NCBI GenBank assembly: GCA_036971715.1
Contig: JAVHJL010000002.1
Span: forward strand, 4,000,501 to 4,064,500
Direction of reading: 5' to 3'
Origin: Arthrobotrys musiformis
Lineage: Eukaryota > Ascomycota > Orbiliomycetes > Orbiliales > Orbiliaceae
Length of the DNA: 64,000 nucleotides
The position numbers and the translations under genes are program-made. Shown one piece after another: positions 43,404 through 55,600 of this stretch. The notes beneath the pieces are model-generated. The model was not told the DNA's origin. It saw nothing but the letters and a program-made list of their open reading frames with translations, and made no database searches. Position 1 is the stretch's first letter. Every line of letters starts with the position of its first letter.

Positions 43404-45753
43404 CTACACAACCATGCTTCTCCTCCTCCTATCTGTAACCCCGCTCCTCTCCCTATCAAGCACCGAGCTCGCGAACTCCACTGATTTCCTAGCCTTCACT
43501 TCTCCGGCGGTAGCAGTGGTCGTAGACGTCCCGGTAGCAGCAAGGGTAGCGCGCCTTCGACGCCTCTCCTCGATGATGTCGCTGGCGGACTTGACATTCC
43601 CTGTTGCTGATGCCGTGGATGATGCGCTCGTCGTAGTGGTTGGTTTCTCCCCATCCCTCTTGCTAGCGCTGATAGCCGAGATCCCTGCAAGTCCTCCCGA
43701 AGTCCTTCTCTGGTGGCTCCCGAGCGATGTCCTCCTGGTAATATCAAGGGCCTCGGTCGCAGAGGAATTTGCAGTCGTAAAGTCGTAGAGATCTCTACGG
43801 GCCTCCCTCATCCGTGCATCTCTATCCCTATCCCGCTCCGTCTCCGTATCCCGAACCCTCTCAGTCATCATCTTCTCAAGTTCTTGTTCAGACATCCGGC
43901 TTCCCGATCGATCGGGGATGTCCCTGGGCCGCCCGGTCTCCCGCTTTGCATCATGATGTATGCTCATCTTGCTGGTCCTCCTCTCGATGTCCTCAACGGC
44001 TCCATCATCTGCAGTGGAAGTCCGTCGCTTAGGTTTAATGCCTGTAACAGCATCAACCAAAGCCTCGGTATCCCTTCTCATCTTCTTATTCAGTGCCGGA
44101 AGTGCATAATTGACCGCAACCCCTCTAGTCCTTCGGCCCCTCTCAGCACCAACGACCTTCTCCTCGACAGCGGTATCATTCTCTATACCCTGCACAACAA
44201 TCGGTTTCGACGAAATTCGGCTTGCCTTCTTCACAGATTCCCTATCTCTGGGCGAGGTCTTATCCTTCTTCACATATTCGAAATCCGCGACGGTTGGTAG
44301 CTTGGCAGGTGAAAGGCCGACGTGAACGTTGGTAGACTTAGGCTCTAGAGCGCGTCGAGATTCCACTTGCGATACTAACACAGGTGCTGGTCCCAGGGGC
44401 GATGGTACAGATTCAACTTCGATTTCAATTTCGGGTTCAGGAGTCAGCTCTAATTCAGGTGTCGGCCGGTTAACCAGATCCCGAACATTTTCCATGCTCC
44501 TTCTGTTAGAAGACAAGAATCGTGATGCCGTAGCTAAATCGAGTTTTACTGGTGAGACGGCAGAGAAGATATCTTTCTTCACCGGAGCCTCGTTGTCGGA
44601 GTCCTTATATTCCTTCACGGCCGTCGGCAAAAGAGTCATCTTAACCTCTTCGGAATCAGTCTGTGGCGGAGTTGTGGCTCGTAGAGCTTCGGGATCTTTC
44701 ACCATAGGCGAGCGCAAGATAGCATCCAACTCTTCAGTTGTAAGCGCCGAATCCCACTTCCTCTTTTGCGGCGATGTAGCCGCATTAATTTGTGAGTCCA
44801 CGTTCAAGCTCGATGTTGCCGTCTTACTGGCAGTCAAGAGCTCGGAACTGCTGCTATTTCTCTTACGACGGGGGCGAACGTCGAACATGCCCGAGTTAAG
44901 CTCCTGCAAGGGGAAATAATAATCCTTAATTGGTGATCCTTCCTCGGCAGCTCGTACTATGGCGTCAACGCGAGGTCCGAGGCAAACGAACGGCCGTCTT
45001 GGAGTGGTAGGCTGTACACGTTCGTTATATTCGGGAATATCGGCAAGAAAGCCTTCCGGTCGCTCTCGATTTGAGAGGTCCGGTTTAACGGCCAGTGGGA
45101 ACTGCTGATCTTGAGTTCCCGTTCCAAAACGTCAGTATCGATGCAGCCAAAAAAAAAAAAAAAGAACAAGAAAGGGAAACCAAAAAAAGGCAATTGTCAG
45201 GAAAGACATACTTATGAGCCGCGTCTGGCGATCTGATACATCCTCACTCAACTCGTTTATTAATCCAGTAATCTCAGCCAATTTCTCCTGCAGCAGAGTC
45301 TTTGCTTTTGCAGATACCGGCATCGAGCCCTGTGCATCTCTCTCATCAAGCTGCTTCTGTAGACTGATAATCTCAGCCCTCAATCGCAGGTTTTCGGTAG
45401 ACTGTTGGGAGATTTCGGAACTAAGAGCTGATATTGTTTGTTGCTGGGTGGCATTGGCTCTACAAAGGAATTGTGAGATGAAACGAAACGTAAAAGAGAG
45501 AAAGCGTGGAGACGAACGTACCTAGCAAGCTCCCTGTTTTGTCGCTGATATCTCCGTTTCACTATCAAAAGTAGGCAATAGGGTTAGTGGAGACCGAAAT
45601 ATATAAAAAAATAAAAGAAAAAAGAGAATGGGGAAGAAAAAGGAAGGAATGATTGCATGATAATTGAAGGGTAAGGAGGGGTATCGAGATTATCATACAA
45701 GATTCAAGGTCATCCAGACCAGGTTGCTGGTTGACGATACTCAGCTTCGCCAT
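43404..45753 (-). CDS. SGO1: Shugoshin, centromeric cohesion protector
   Basis: Four exons (45699-45753, 45522-45561, 45212-45459, 43404-45109) give 682 residues. The N-terminal coiled coil (LESLKRRYQRQNRELARANATQQQ, then SEISQQSTENLRLRAEIISLQ) is the PP2A-binding shugoshin domain. The middle is long, Ser/Thr/Pro-rich and probably disordered, with several SP/TP sites. The C-terminal shugoshin basic motif is RGRRTRGVAVNYALPALNKKMRR near 438-460. The protein ends RRRRSMVV, like other filamentous-fungal shugoshins. Shugoshin recruits PP2A-B56 to protect centromeric cohesin and supports chromosome biorientation. The fourth exon acceptor (CTCAAG) is set by frame: N-QQFPLAVKPDL. An overlapping upstream ATG lies 35 bases before the start. 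Confidence 0.92.
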
Positions 45754-45788
45754 CTTTTACAGGTATACGAAATATCTTCCGTTCTCAT
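45741..45788 (-). promoter_or_regulatory. Overlapping uORF at the shugoshin start
   Basis: An ATG at 45788-45786 opens a 15-codon frame (MRTEDISYTCKRWRS) in another phase. Its TGA at 45743-45741 lies just past the shugoshin ATG at 45753. If included in the mRNA, it would compete with the true start and lower shugoshin output. The transcript start is not visible. Confidence 0.4.
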
Positions 45789-48700
45789 ACGATAGCGAAT
45801 GAGGATTCCTATGGTGGATGAGAATGTTTCAGGAGGTCGGTCGGTCGGATATGATACAATAGGATTCTGCCTCTTCGGTCGACAAGGTGGAATGACAATG
45901 ATGCTGATGAATCCAGAGAGGAAGAAGAAGAAAAGGTAAAGAGATGATCGAGGATAGTCGCCAAGTAAGAGTAGTTTAATTGAAGGTTGAAGTGCCGGAA
46001 CAATTATCGGCCCAGAATCGATGTCGTTGTTCTGCCCACGCGTATGCAATTATGGTCCAAGGGAGGAGAGGAAGAAAGAAGAAGGTTGAAACCAGAAAAG
46101 AAGAAAAATAATATACCAAGGTCGAGTCTGGTTGGTGGTTTGAGGTCGAGTTTGGAGAGACAGACTAACTGAGGTTGGCAAAAAAGATGAAGATATTTTA
46201 TCGTGGTTGAATGTGTATTTCGGTTGGTCGTGAAACAGCGTGAGGTTCAGGCCAGGTTGGGCAGGGTAACTCCATCCATAATAACAAACAGAGTTCCCGA
46301 TTGGGATGCCGATGTCTGTCCCTTTTCGGTAGGCGCAACACATGTGTGGTAATTTGTAGGCGACAACACAAAACCGACAACACCTTTCGCTCTCGCTTGC
46401 CATATATCGTTGTCGCACTATCACCACCACCTCTCACTGTCGTGACAACGCCAACGCACTATCGTACGTATATACACCACGAAGAAGTGCTGCCAGACTG
46501 CTATCTCGGATGAGAGGAGACGAATGCGTTAAACGCCCCTTCGTTCTAGGGGTGAAGGTACAAGATCCAATTTGAAGTCCAAAATGGTCACATGACATGA
46601 TGAACCCTCAGACCTCCCCATAACAGCCACAAAAATGGCAGACCAGCACAGTTATCTATAGCAGACACAATACTCTACCTTCCCCAATGCACTAGCCACT
46701 CCTCCAAACTACGTAAAACTGAATTACACGTATACACACCCTCCCACGGTCTAGACTCGTGAACCCTGTCCCCTACCATGCACCCAACCCCCCAGCATAT
46801 TAAAACTCCCCTGCCTCGTAAACTGGCAAACCCACGTTCCAAGCTAATACCCTAACCACCAGTATACTCAGTCCTTCATCAGCACGATGAGGTGTCAACA
46901 GAAGGACATCGAATTCATTTGCCAGCAATGCGATGCATGTGCTAACAGTATACACAACTTCCTTCCCTATACATCTACATGCTCATCAAACCCTGAAAAA
47001 AAAAAAAAACTACCCGATCTATAAGAGAAAAAAAAAAACGAAACAAAAATTCACGTGCTCGATCGAGGTGAGTACATATCTATATATACACCCTCAAGGA
47101 CTATCCACCACGCGAATACCTATGATAGAAGGTCATTCTTGAAACGTCCTGGGTTAAGATATACCGGCCACCCCGAGCGCAGCAGCAGCGAAAAACAAAA
47201 AACAAAAACAATGCAAAAGAGAAACAACCCAACCTCACATCCGCCTCCGCGAGCCGTTATTTATATGGCCTTGTATAATACGTATAAGCCTAGTAAATCT
47301 GCCATCGTTCCTTCTTCTTAAGTACACACATGTAGCTCAAATCACATGCGCCAATGTCATCTAATCAGACAGCATTACTCAATCTATCACATCGTGACGA
47401 GTAAAATAAACTTGTGGGTCTAAAAAAAAATAGAGAGAGAAAGAGAAAGAATGGGAGATTCGGAGGATGGATAGCCTAGCTAGTGCCGTTCGGCAGGACC
47501 ACCCATATCATGTAGGGTCTAATCGTATTGGCACCAAAAAACCCTCCCTAGATAAGCCACGCGCACAAAGCTAAAGTCCCTCCCCCACTTTCGCAATCCC
47601 CACTAGTATAAGCGGTAACCAAGAAAAAATTAACAGATGAATAAGAGGCAGAAGCGAGTTACTGAACTTTCGGCCGGCCCGTACCTTGCCTTTTTTTCCC
47701 CATTGAGAGCGATAGTAGAAGGAGAAAGTGGGAAACGGAGTGGGAATCCTAAGAAAGGGGAACGGCATGCGGATACTAAAAAACTCTCGTAGAATCAAGG
47801 AAGCATAAGTGTTCTGCGATACGTACAACAGGCTTTCAATGCCAATTCGCATATATTCTTAATTGATGTCGTTATGGCCGGGCGTCTAATGTCTGTGCAC
47901 CGAATTTAACAACATGCAACAAAATTATACCGACTTACACTTACATTTCTACTTTCTTCTTTCTGTCATCCCATCTTTTCTTGTCTTCAGTCAAAACCAC
48001 GGATAAACTGCTGACTTATAAGTACTTTCTTAACTAATCAAAAAAAAAAAAAAAAAAAAAAGATATGCATAAACCCAGCCGGATTCATTCCATTGCCCAC
48101 AAAAAAAAAAAAAGGACACGAATAAAATGTGTTTTTTCTTTCTGCACAACTTTAGCGCATAAAACCCCACCACCCTCAACGAGTTTAACATTTTGCCCGT
48201 TGTGGCAAAAAGTCCTGTCTCGGTGCCCGCCTCCCAGTAGGGCCTAGAAAAAATAAAAAATAAAAAACCCAAGAAGAAAAGAAAAGAAAGGGAGGGAGGG
48301 CTAGATAGCTGCGTAATCCCTGGTCTCGTGGGTGGGATCCGTAGAACCACCCCAAAAGGTCTAACCCCGTCAACTTGGCCGGAATATTGACAGAAAGACA
48401 ATACCGACGGGAGAAAAAAAGAAAGATGTCAACATCTCCCCAAAAAAGGTTCCGCCCCGCGACGGGCCCACACCATTTGTGTAAAAAATCGAAAGTTCCT
48501 TCGGCACGAGCTTCAGAATGTAGCATCTAACTCTGTTTCGAAAGGAAATGGCTTTTGAACAAGGCGGAAATTGACAGCTGCAAGACGGACGTCTTCTTCC
48601 CTTTTTCTTTTCTTTTCATATCTTCCCTTCCCTTCCCTTTTTCTTTCTTTTTTTTCCCTTTCTCTTCCTCTCATTTTCCTTTTTCCGAATTTCCCTTCTC

Positions 48701-49658
48701 CTGTTGCTCTGTTCTCCCTCTTCTTGTGTTCTCCAACTTCAATTATCTCCTCTGCCGGACGGATTTCGCGTGTGTGTAACCGTATAATCTTGCAATTATC
48801 GACCAAGAGTTTCCCATTATATTGTTCTACCGCACACCATACATGTAATCAAGTTTCAAGATACCACCCCCCCAAAGCTCCCCCATCCAATGCAAACGAC
48901 AGGAAAGACCTGCTTATGTACTTTACAAACCGGGGAATTTTGTATTTTATTATTTTATTTTTTTTGTTAAAAAAAAGACGAGATAATCGAAAGTGGAACC
49001 ACCAACCGTTTCCTTCTTTTCTTTTCTTTCCTCTCTCCCAGTTAACGGCCCCGGCAAATGGTCAAAGTGACCAGGTAGACTCTGCTGATCAATACCCGTT
49101 GGGTGAGAGACCAAGTACTTAAACAATGGCGAGACCTCGTCGAATAATTACCCAGGTAGTTCCTTATACGAACTGGTCTCTTCTTTTTTTTATAGACACT
49201 CTTAATATATATATATCCTTACGTATATGTATATCTTAGCAATATTTACTATATACATATAACATCCCTCGACCTTGGTTACATGCTCTTTCCATATCTT
49301 ATACTCACATATCTCATATATCCATCCATTTATACATACACATTATCAACCTTTATATTTATATATCGGTATACTTCGATTCCCATACCCATACCCATAC
49401 CCCGGCCAAAAAGTATAGACGATCTCGAAGCTTAACCACTAAAAAAACAAAAAGAGGGGAGTCAGTGGAGCCCCTCCAGCGAAATTCGGCCCCTCTTTTG
49501 CCTCTAGCCTACCTGCTCCTTAAATACCTTCACACTCTATTATACGCCCAAAACCCAAAAGTACCTATACGAACTTTTAGAACCCCTCCCTAATAATATA
49601 TATATCTATATCTATAAGCAAATATAGATATAACAAAAGAGGAAGAGAAGGGAATAAA
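45789..49658. other. Longest intergenic region, shugoshin to F-box-like gene
   Basis: 3.9 kb with no supported gene. It includes homopolymer tracts (A22 at 48040-48061, A-runs near 46997 and 47030) and a C/T-rich block at 48590-48680. An AT-rich zone at 49190-49380 and 49590-49650 carries TATATATATC runs just upstream of the F-box-like gene. I looked for tRNA B-box and 5S-like sequences and saw none. Confidence 0.45.
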
Positions 49659-50456
49659 ATGTCATCCCACCACCAATCGCAACCTCAAATCCTCCCAGAA
49701 CTGCCCCTCGAAATCCAATACCTAATCCTCGAATCCTCAGACTGGCTCCAACAATCCATCCTCCGCCAGGTCTGCAAAACCTGGCAAGATTACATCGATA
49801 CATCCGACACCCTCCTCGACGACTGCTACAAAGCTACAATCCCCCCATGCCTCCCACATTCCCCACCTTCAACGTCCACAACGACGACAGAAAACGACCG
49901 CACCAAGCTCTTCAATCCGCCACCGAGACTTCACAACGTCATAAACTACCGTAGTGCATTCGTCAGAACGCGCATGGGATTCACACCCTGTATTTTCCAC
50001 AAAAACGATGATGGGGAGGTGGTAGATTGGTCCCCCGAGGCGGATTTAACGATCTACCTCTCCGATCCATTATTAAAACCCGGTACGGGCTTATTCATCG
50101 ACGGAATGGACGTCATCTCCCCTTCCTTGGAAGAACCCGGAACCGATGGCAACGACAACGGCAAAAGCCGAATTCGATATTATGAAACACTGAGCACGTG
50201 CGACCATGGTTCCGTCGCCTCGTACCTTCGGGATACAGTCGAAGGCGCAGAAGCAGTCGGTCGTTACCTCACGAATGAGAAATACTTCAGAGTATCCCTA
50301 TCAATAGGGAAAACAGAAGCCGGTGATATTAGATTAAGGTTATTTGTCGAGCCCGAATGCGCAGCCGGTACATATGACGCCGAAGCCCGTGGCAGTCCTA
50401 CGGATGAACAAGCTGGCGCTTTGATCAGCCAGCTGTCTATTTCGCAATCGCCGTGA
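49659..50456 (+). CDS. F-box-like protein, single exon
   Basis: A 265-codon frame without introns. Residues 10-60 (ILPELPLEIQYLILESSDW..QSILRQVCKTWQDYIDTS) match a fungal F-box: LPxE, I/L spacing, then a Trp in a CKTW context. The rest has no domain that I recognise, but NYRSAFVRTRMGFTPCIF, LSDPLLKPGTGLFIDGMDV and YFRVSLSIGKTEAGDIRLRLFVEPE suggest a compact beta-rich substrate-binding part. F-box proteins dock targets to SCF ubiquitin ligases through Skp1. The target here is unknown. Clean codon use and a defined start (MSSHHQSQPQ) after an AT-rich leader favour a real gene. Confidence 0.75.
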   Translation: MSSHHQSQPQILPELPLEIQYLILESSDWLQQSILRQVCKTWQDYIDTSDTLLDDCYKATIPPCLPHSPPSTSTTTTENDRTKLFNPPPRLHNVINYRSAFVRTRMGFTPCIFHKNDDGEVVDWSPEADLTIYLSDPLLKPGTGLFIDGMDVISPSLEEPGTDGNDNGKSRIRYYETLSTCDHGSVASYLRDTVEGAEAVGRYLTNEKYFRVSLSIGKTEAGDIRLRLFVEPECAAGTYDAEARGSPTDEQAGALISQLSISQSP

Positions 50457-51104
50457 CCAAGTTATCCTCTTCCTTTCATTTCTCTTCTCTCTCTTTTTTT
50501 TAATATTATACTATATCATATTTGTTATTCGCGGTTTTCTCGGAAATTCCCTTTTTTGTCATAATATCACCGTTACTATGATATCACCCACCATATATTA
50601 TAGATGATTATATCCATACTTCGGAAATGCCCTATGTTTGATATAGCGACATGTCTGGCGTGCAGATAAACCCTTAGTTTCGGGACGGAGTCTTTTCCTT
50701 CGTGCATATAGGACTCACTTACATGTCACCTTCAATCGATCAATTACCTTCTCAAGTTGTATATTATAGCCACAGCTATAGCCATAAGTATTGTATTATA
50801 GTAATTTAATAGCCCTCGTATCAAATCCCGGGTTTGAACGACAAAGCAACGTTACCACAGTTTACATTTACCCAATCCGTCCCGCTCGATTCGACAACAC
50901 CGAAATCCAAACAAATAGCTTACAAGCTTAAGCTTTTCATACCAAGCAAAAAAAAGCATAAACCCCGGCCCACACACCCGTCTACATACAATCCACCAAA
51001 GCAACCTCACCCGCAAAACAAAAACCTCCATCACCACCCCCCCTCCCACATACAAACGGCAAGAATAATAAGAAAAAAAAAAATATATATATATATATCC
51101 AAAA
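50457..51104. other. Spacer between the F-box-like gene and DAD2
   Basis: AT-rich 3' flank, then the DAD2 promoter. An A-run followed by (AT)8 (51071-51098) lies directly before the DAD2 ATG. No gene is seen. Confidence 0.5.
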
Positions 51105-51648
51105 ATGGCAAACAGATACTCAACCCACTTCCGTCAATCCTCCGTCGGCCCAGGTTTCCAACTCGCCTTCGGGGGTGCACCCCAGCAGCAACCCCAACTC
51201 ATAAGCCGCATCAACGAGAAGAAAATCGAGCTGGAGAATCTAAAGCAGCTACGCGATTTATCCGCAAACCTCGCAAAACAGCTTAGGGAGCTCGAGGCCA
51301 AGCTTGGGACCTTGTCCGATGGAACTGAAGGTATTTTTTCTTCTTTTTCTTTTTTGTATATAATAAAGAAGGGAAAGGGAAGGGAGCTAATGGAAGCCGA
51401 TAACAGTTGTAGCTACCGTCCTCGCGAACTGGCATAACGTGCTCAGGGCGATAAGTTTAGCTTCAGCCCACCTCCAACAGCCGCAGAAACCCCCCACCGC
51501 CATCGACGAAGATAGAATGGACGTAGGAGATGAAGCTCAAGATCAAGATCAAGACGAAAAGCGAGCATACCCCGACATGCTCGTTAGAATACCCACACAG
51601 CTACACGACGAAGAACAGCGACAACAGGCCGCCGAAGCAGACTCGTAA
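51105..51648 (+). CDS. DAD2: DASH complex subunit Dad2
   Basis: Two exons (51105-51330 and 51407-51648) give 155 residues. The core is two helices: LISRINEKKIELENLKQLRDL..LAKQLRELEAKLGTLSDG, then, after the intron, VVATVLANWHNVLRAISLASAHL, and PDMLVRIPTQ downstream. These are hallmarks of the fungal Dad2 family. Dad2 is part of the ten-subunit DASH/Dam1 ring that couples kinetochores to microtubule plus ends, a fungal-specific complex. The acidic insert (DVGDEAQDQDQDEK) and Gln-rich tail make it slightly longer than yeast Dad2. A 27-base T-run follows the gene at 51692-51718. Confidence 0.93.
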
Positions 51649-52687
51649 TATCTACCATAAGCACCGGCGAGTCAATATGGATCGAATGCAATTTTTTTTT
51701 TTTTTTTTTTTTTTTTTTGGGATATGAAAGTAACGAGAGGCGAGCTCCATTGGTTTCATGCAGGCGTAATTATATCAAGATATCCGGCGAAGTTTTGAGC
51801 TCTGGGGGAGCGGGTTCTCCCCAAAGACTACAGACGGAACAACATCACATGGCACATTTACACCCTCCTTTCTTGCTTTCACAGCTTTTGCATGTTCTGT
51901 TTTTGTTACAAGGATACCCGTCATACATTTCTTCTTTCATCTTTTCACAACAAGTAGCGTATATAGAAATCTTCCTATCAAGTCGGCGAAGGAGATGGCC
52001 GCCGTGCCCCCCGTCTACCTTCTCATTCAACATTCCTATCCAACCAACTAATTTACAAAACCACCTCTGGACCCACCTCCAGACCCATCCCTTTGTCTCG
52101 AATTACAACCCAAGGGTAATTGTCTGTACGTGACACCTATGCGCCAAAACCATTACTTACGCAGGGCGTTTGCGATCAGGAATCCGACAAGTTAAACAAA
52201 AAAGTGTAAAAATCATTAGATTATTCGAGATTCAAACACTCAGAACGCCACTACCCATGCATCCATAATAGAAATAGCCCAAAAGGTATCACGTCGGTTC
52301 CGTCCTCCATGCACACACCGGTCCCGATGCTCGAATAGCTCCTGCAGAAAGAAACGGTCCACCCTGGGATACAATTCTCAACAAAAAATAAATCGAATAA
52401 ATGGCCTTTTTTGAGAAGTGAAAAAAGAATATTGAAAGTGAAAAAAAAAGTATTGAATGTTAAATTGGTATCTTTACAAAGGGATCGAAGGGCGCAAGCC
52501 ACGCCCTACACACGCACACACACACACACACAATAATGTATACGCCGTTCACGCCATTAATGCAAGTCATCATGCTTTTTTTGGTTCGCGCTAGCTGTGC
52601 AGTCGTCACATTCGTAGAATCGTACCATCGTAGAATTAGGACCCGAAGAAGTATGGAAACATGCCGAGAAATTGGAAGCTTGCCGGC
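51649..52687. other. Convergent spacer, DAD2 to PBP1
   Basis: 3' flanks of both genes. It contains a T27 homopolymer (51692-51718) and a (CA)n tract with one G interruption at 52508-52532. Short frames only. Confidence 0.5.
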
Positions 52688-55600
52688 TTATTTCGACTCT
52701 TCCGTGTTCTCATGAGGGATGTTGGCTGATGGTCCGGGTGGGTGGCCGGGCAAGTTATTGTGGTGCGAGTAACCGCCTCCACCTCGCCCGCCAGGGTGTT
52801 GTCCGTACTGATTCTGTGGGTGATGTTGCCCTCCAGGGTGTTGATTGAAGGGAGGAGGGCCGTGGAACGGTCGCATCACTAATAAATCTAGTCAGCATTG
52901 AGCCAAATTTAGCGGTATCGCAAGTTAGTGGACTTACTGTTGTGTTGGGGTGGATGACCTGCCGGCCCGCTCGACATGCTGAGCATCATCGGTGCTGGGA
53001 CGGGTGTTTGGTGTCCTTGCTGTGAGCTTTGATGCATCATCATCGGTGCGCCTCTTCCAGGACTGGGGTATCCGCCAGAGGGTGGCGGTGGCGGTCCTGT
53101 AGGTTGTCCGGGATAGGTATGCATCTGGTGGGGAGAATACATCCCTTGCGGTTGGATGAATGGTCCTCCGATCCCTGGCATCATGAATGGGATTGGTGTT
53201 TGTGCCTGGGCGCCCATTACCATCGGCGATGCACCGCCAGCGGCGCTAGGCGGTTGCATAAATTGTGGACCCGCGGCGTATCCTCTATACCCGAATTGCC
53301 CGTTCTGACCCAAGACTCCATAATGCGGTGGCACCTGCCCATGGTTCGGGTAAACAATAGCATGGTGAGCTCCAGGAGAGCCGAATTGAGTTGGGATACT
53401 TGCGTTTTGCATCGAAGGAGAGGGAAGGACATTCGGCGGGGAATTGACATGTCTGCCATGTGGCTCTTCTCCGAAATGCGGGGTCGGCCCGGAGAACGTT
53501 GGGATGTGGGGGCCAGGGTGTCTTTCGTGGGGCATATGCGGGTTCTGTGTAATGTGAGTTGGGATAGGGTGCCCCGCCGGGTGAGGTGGGTGATGTGGTG
53601 GGTGGCTATTGTTCTGGTGGGGCTGGCCTCCCTGTGGGGTTGCAGTGGCTGTCGATGGTTCGTTCTTTTCAAACACCTCGGCGTACTTCTTTTCTTCGTT
53701 TTCTGGCTTCACAGACCATGTCGGCGGAGTAGACCATGGTTTGACGATAAATCCTTGGATTAGATGATGCTTGTCACCCGTGGGCGCCTTCTCCTTGTTT
53801 TGTTCGGCTTCCTGTTTCATTCTCTTGAATGGGTCAAAAGTATTGCTAACAGATATCCTCTCTTCAATTGACTTGGGCTTCTTTGAGCCGAAAAAGACCG
53901 AAGGACTAGTGGCGCGCGAGGAAGTCGAGGGGGCTGGAGAAGCGGTTGTTGGAGCGGCGGGGGGGGCGGGTCCGTTTGTACCGGGAGTGAAAACGGCGGC
54001 GAAGGGGCTTGGACGGAATTCCATAGCCCGGGGGTTCGGCTTTGGACCTGTTGGCGAGAATGCCTTCGCCTGCATGGCAGCGGGTCCGGTAGGTGGTGGG
54101 GTCGAGTGGTCGACAACAGGAATCGGGGCTGGCATGTTTCCGTATTGGCCGGTTTGCTTCATCTGCTGGTTGTGTCTTATCTTATCGCTTAGGAGGCGGG
54201 GACCTGGAGCAGCGGGCAAGTTCATGTTAGCTGGAAGAGGTTGCAGTCTATCAGAGCGATATCCAGAGGGGTGTCGCGGGGGAATTCCTGGGATTGGAGC
54301 CTTGCTGAGCCCGTTTTTATCGGGTAGCGGAATATTCTGACCTGACAGTGCGCTGGCGTTTGCCGCTTGACTAGGCGGAGCTGGTATTGGTGTTCGGAGA
54401 CTCGATTGGATACCGGAAGTGGTCGTACCGGCTGCAGTTTGCGACGTGGGAGGTTGCTTTTTGACTTGGGCATGGGCGGCGGCATTGGCTTTGGACTTCT
54501 CGATGATCTCGTCTTGCTTGGCCTTGTCCTTAGCAAGGATAGGGACGAGGTCTTGGGGTACAGGAGTATTGAGCTTAAAGCTTTGTGCGAACTTCTTAAG
54601 ATCCTGAAGTTTAACATCTTTATCCTTTTTGACCATTTGTTGACGTTTTCTCTCCACACGTTCACGCTCCGTAACTCCGAATTGTCTAAATGCATCCTTC
54701 ACCCTCACCAGTGTATCTGAAGCCCCGGTGGCGGCTGGGATTTGTGGGGTGCCATCAGCGTTCTTGGTGATTGGGAGCAACGGGACAGCAACTGGGATGG
54801 ATGCCTTCTTAACGGATTCTGGAAGAGGAGTCTTGTCCTTGGGTTTAGGTTCTTCAGGCTTGAACGAAGAGATAGATGGAGGTTGCGGTGAAGGGGCCTG
54901 TTCCGTGATTGTTGGGATTGGAGTAGTAACGACTGGAGTTGTAGCAGCAGCTGTGGTAGCGGTACTCGTGGTAGCCGGGGTAGCCGGGGTAACAGCAGCC
55001 GGCTTCTTTGTAGCCGCCTCCGCTTTCCCGGATGACTCCGGAGCAGGTTGAGCGGCGGTAGGTTCGCTAGTGACGGGCTCCTTAGGTGTTTCCTTTGGCA
55101 CTTCCTTGGCTACAGGAGCGGGTGATGAAGCAGCCGGTGTCGCGGAGGCTTGAGCTCGCAGGGCAGGAGGCATATATTTTTGTGTTCCCGAAGTAGTCGT
55201 CGTTGTGGCTGGTTGTGGGGCACGCTGAACACCACTATACTTATCCTCCTCGTCAAATCCACTATCGTCAACCTTCAGTCCACGTTCCTCAGCCTGATGA
55301 GCGCTGATTGTACCGCCATTGCCACTAGTTTCGATTTCTCGGGCAATCTGGGCAGCTGCAGCCTCCCGTTGTTGGTACGAGGGATGGCTTTTATCTATCG
55401 ATGTTGTATAAATATTTTCATCGAAATCGCTCTTAACACCAAAGAGTCGCTCATTTGTTTCGAACTGATCCCACTTCTTCTCAGGGCCTCGTGAATCGGC
55501 GACCTCTTCCAATCCGAGGCCAGCAGAACCATCATCAGCTTGCCATCGCTGAAGTTCACGTTCCCTAATTGGCTGGTTGCCAGAGATCTCAACGTCCGTT

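Noticed and set aside
43713..44919. Plus-strand frames of 195-196 codons opposite shugoshin
   Set aside because: Antisense to a strongly supported shugoshin exon; low-complexity Ser/Leu products.
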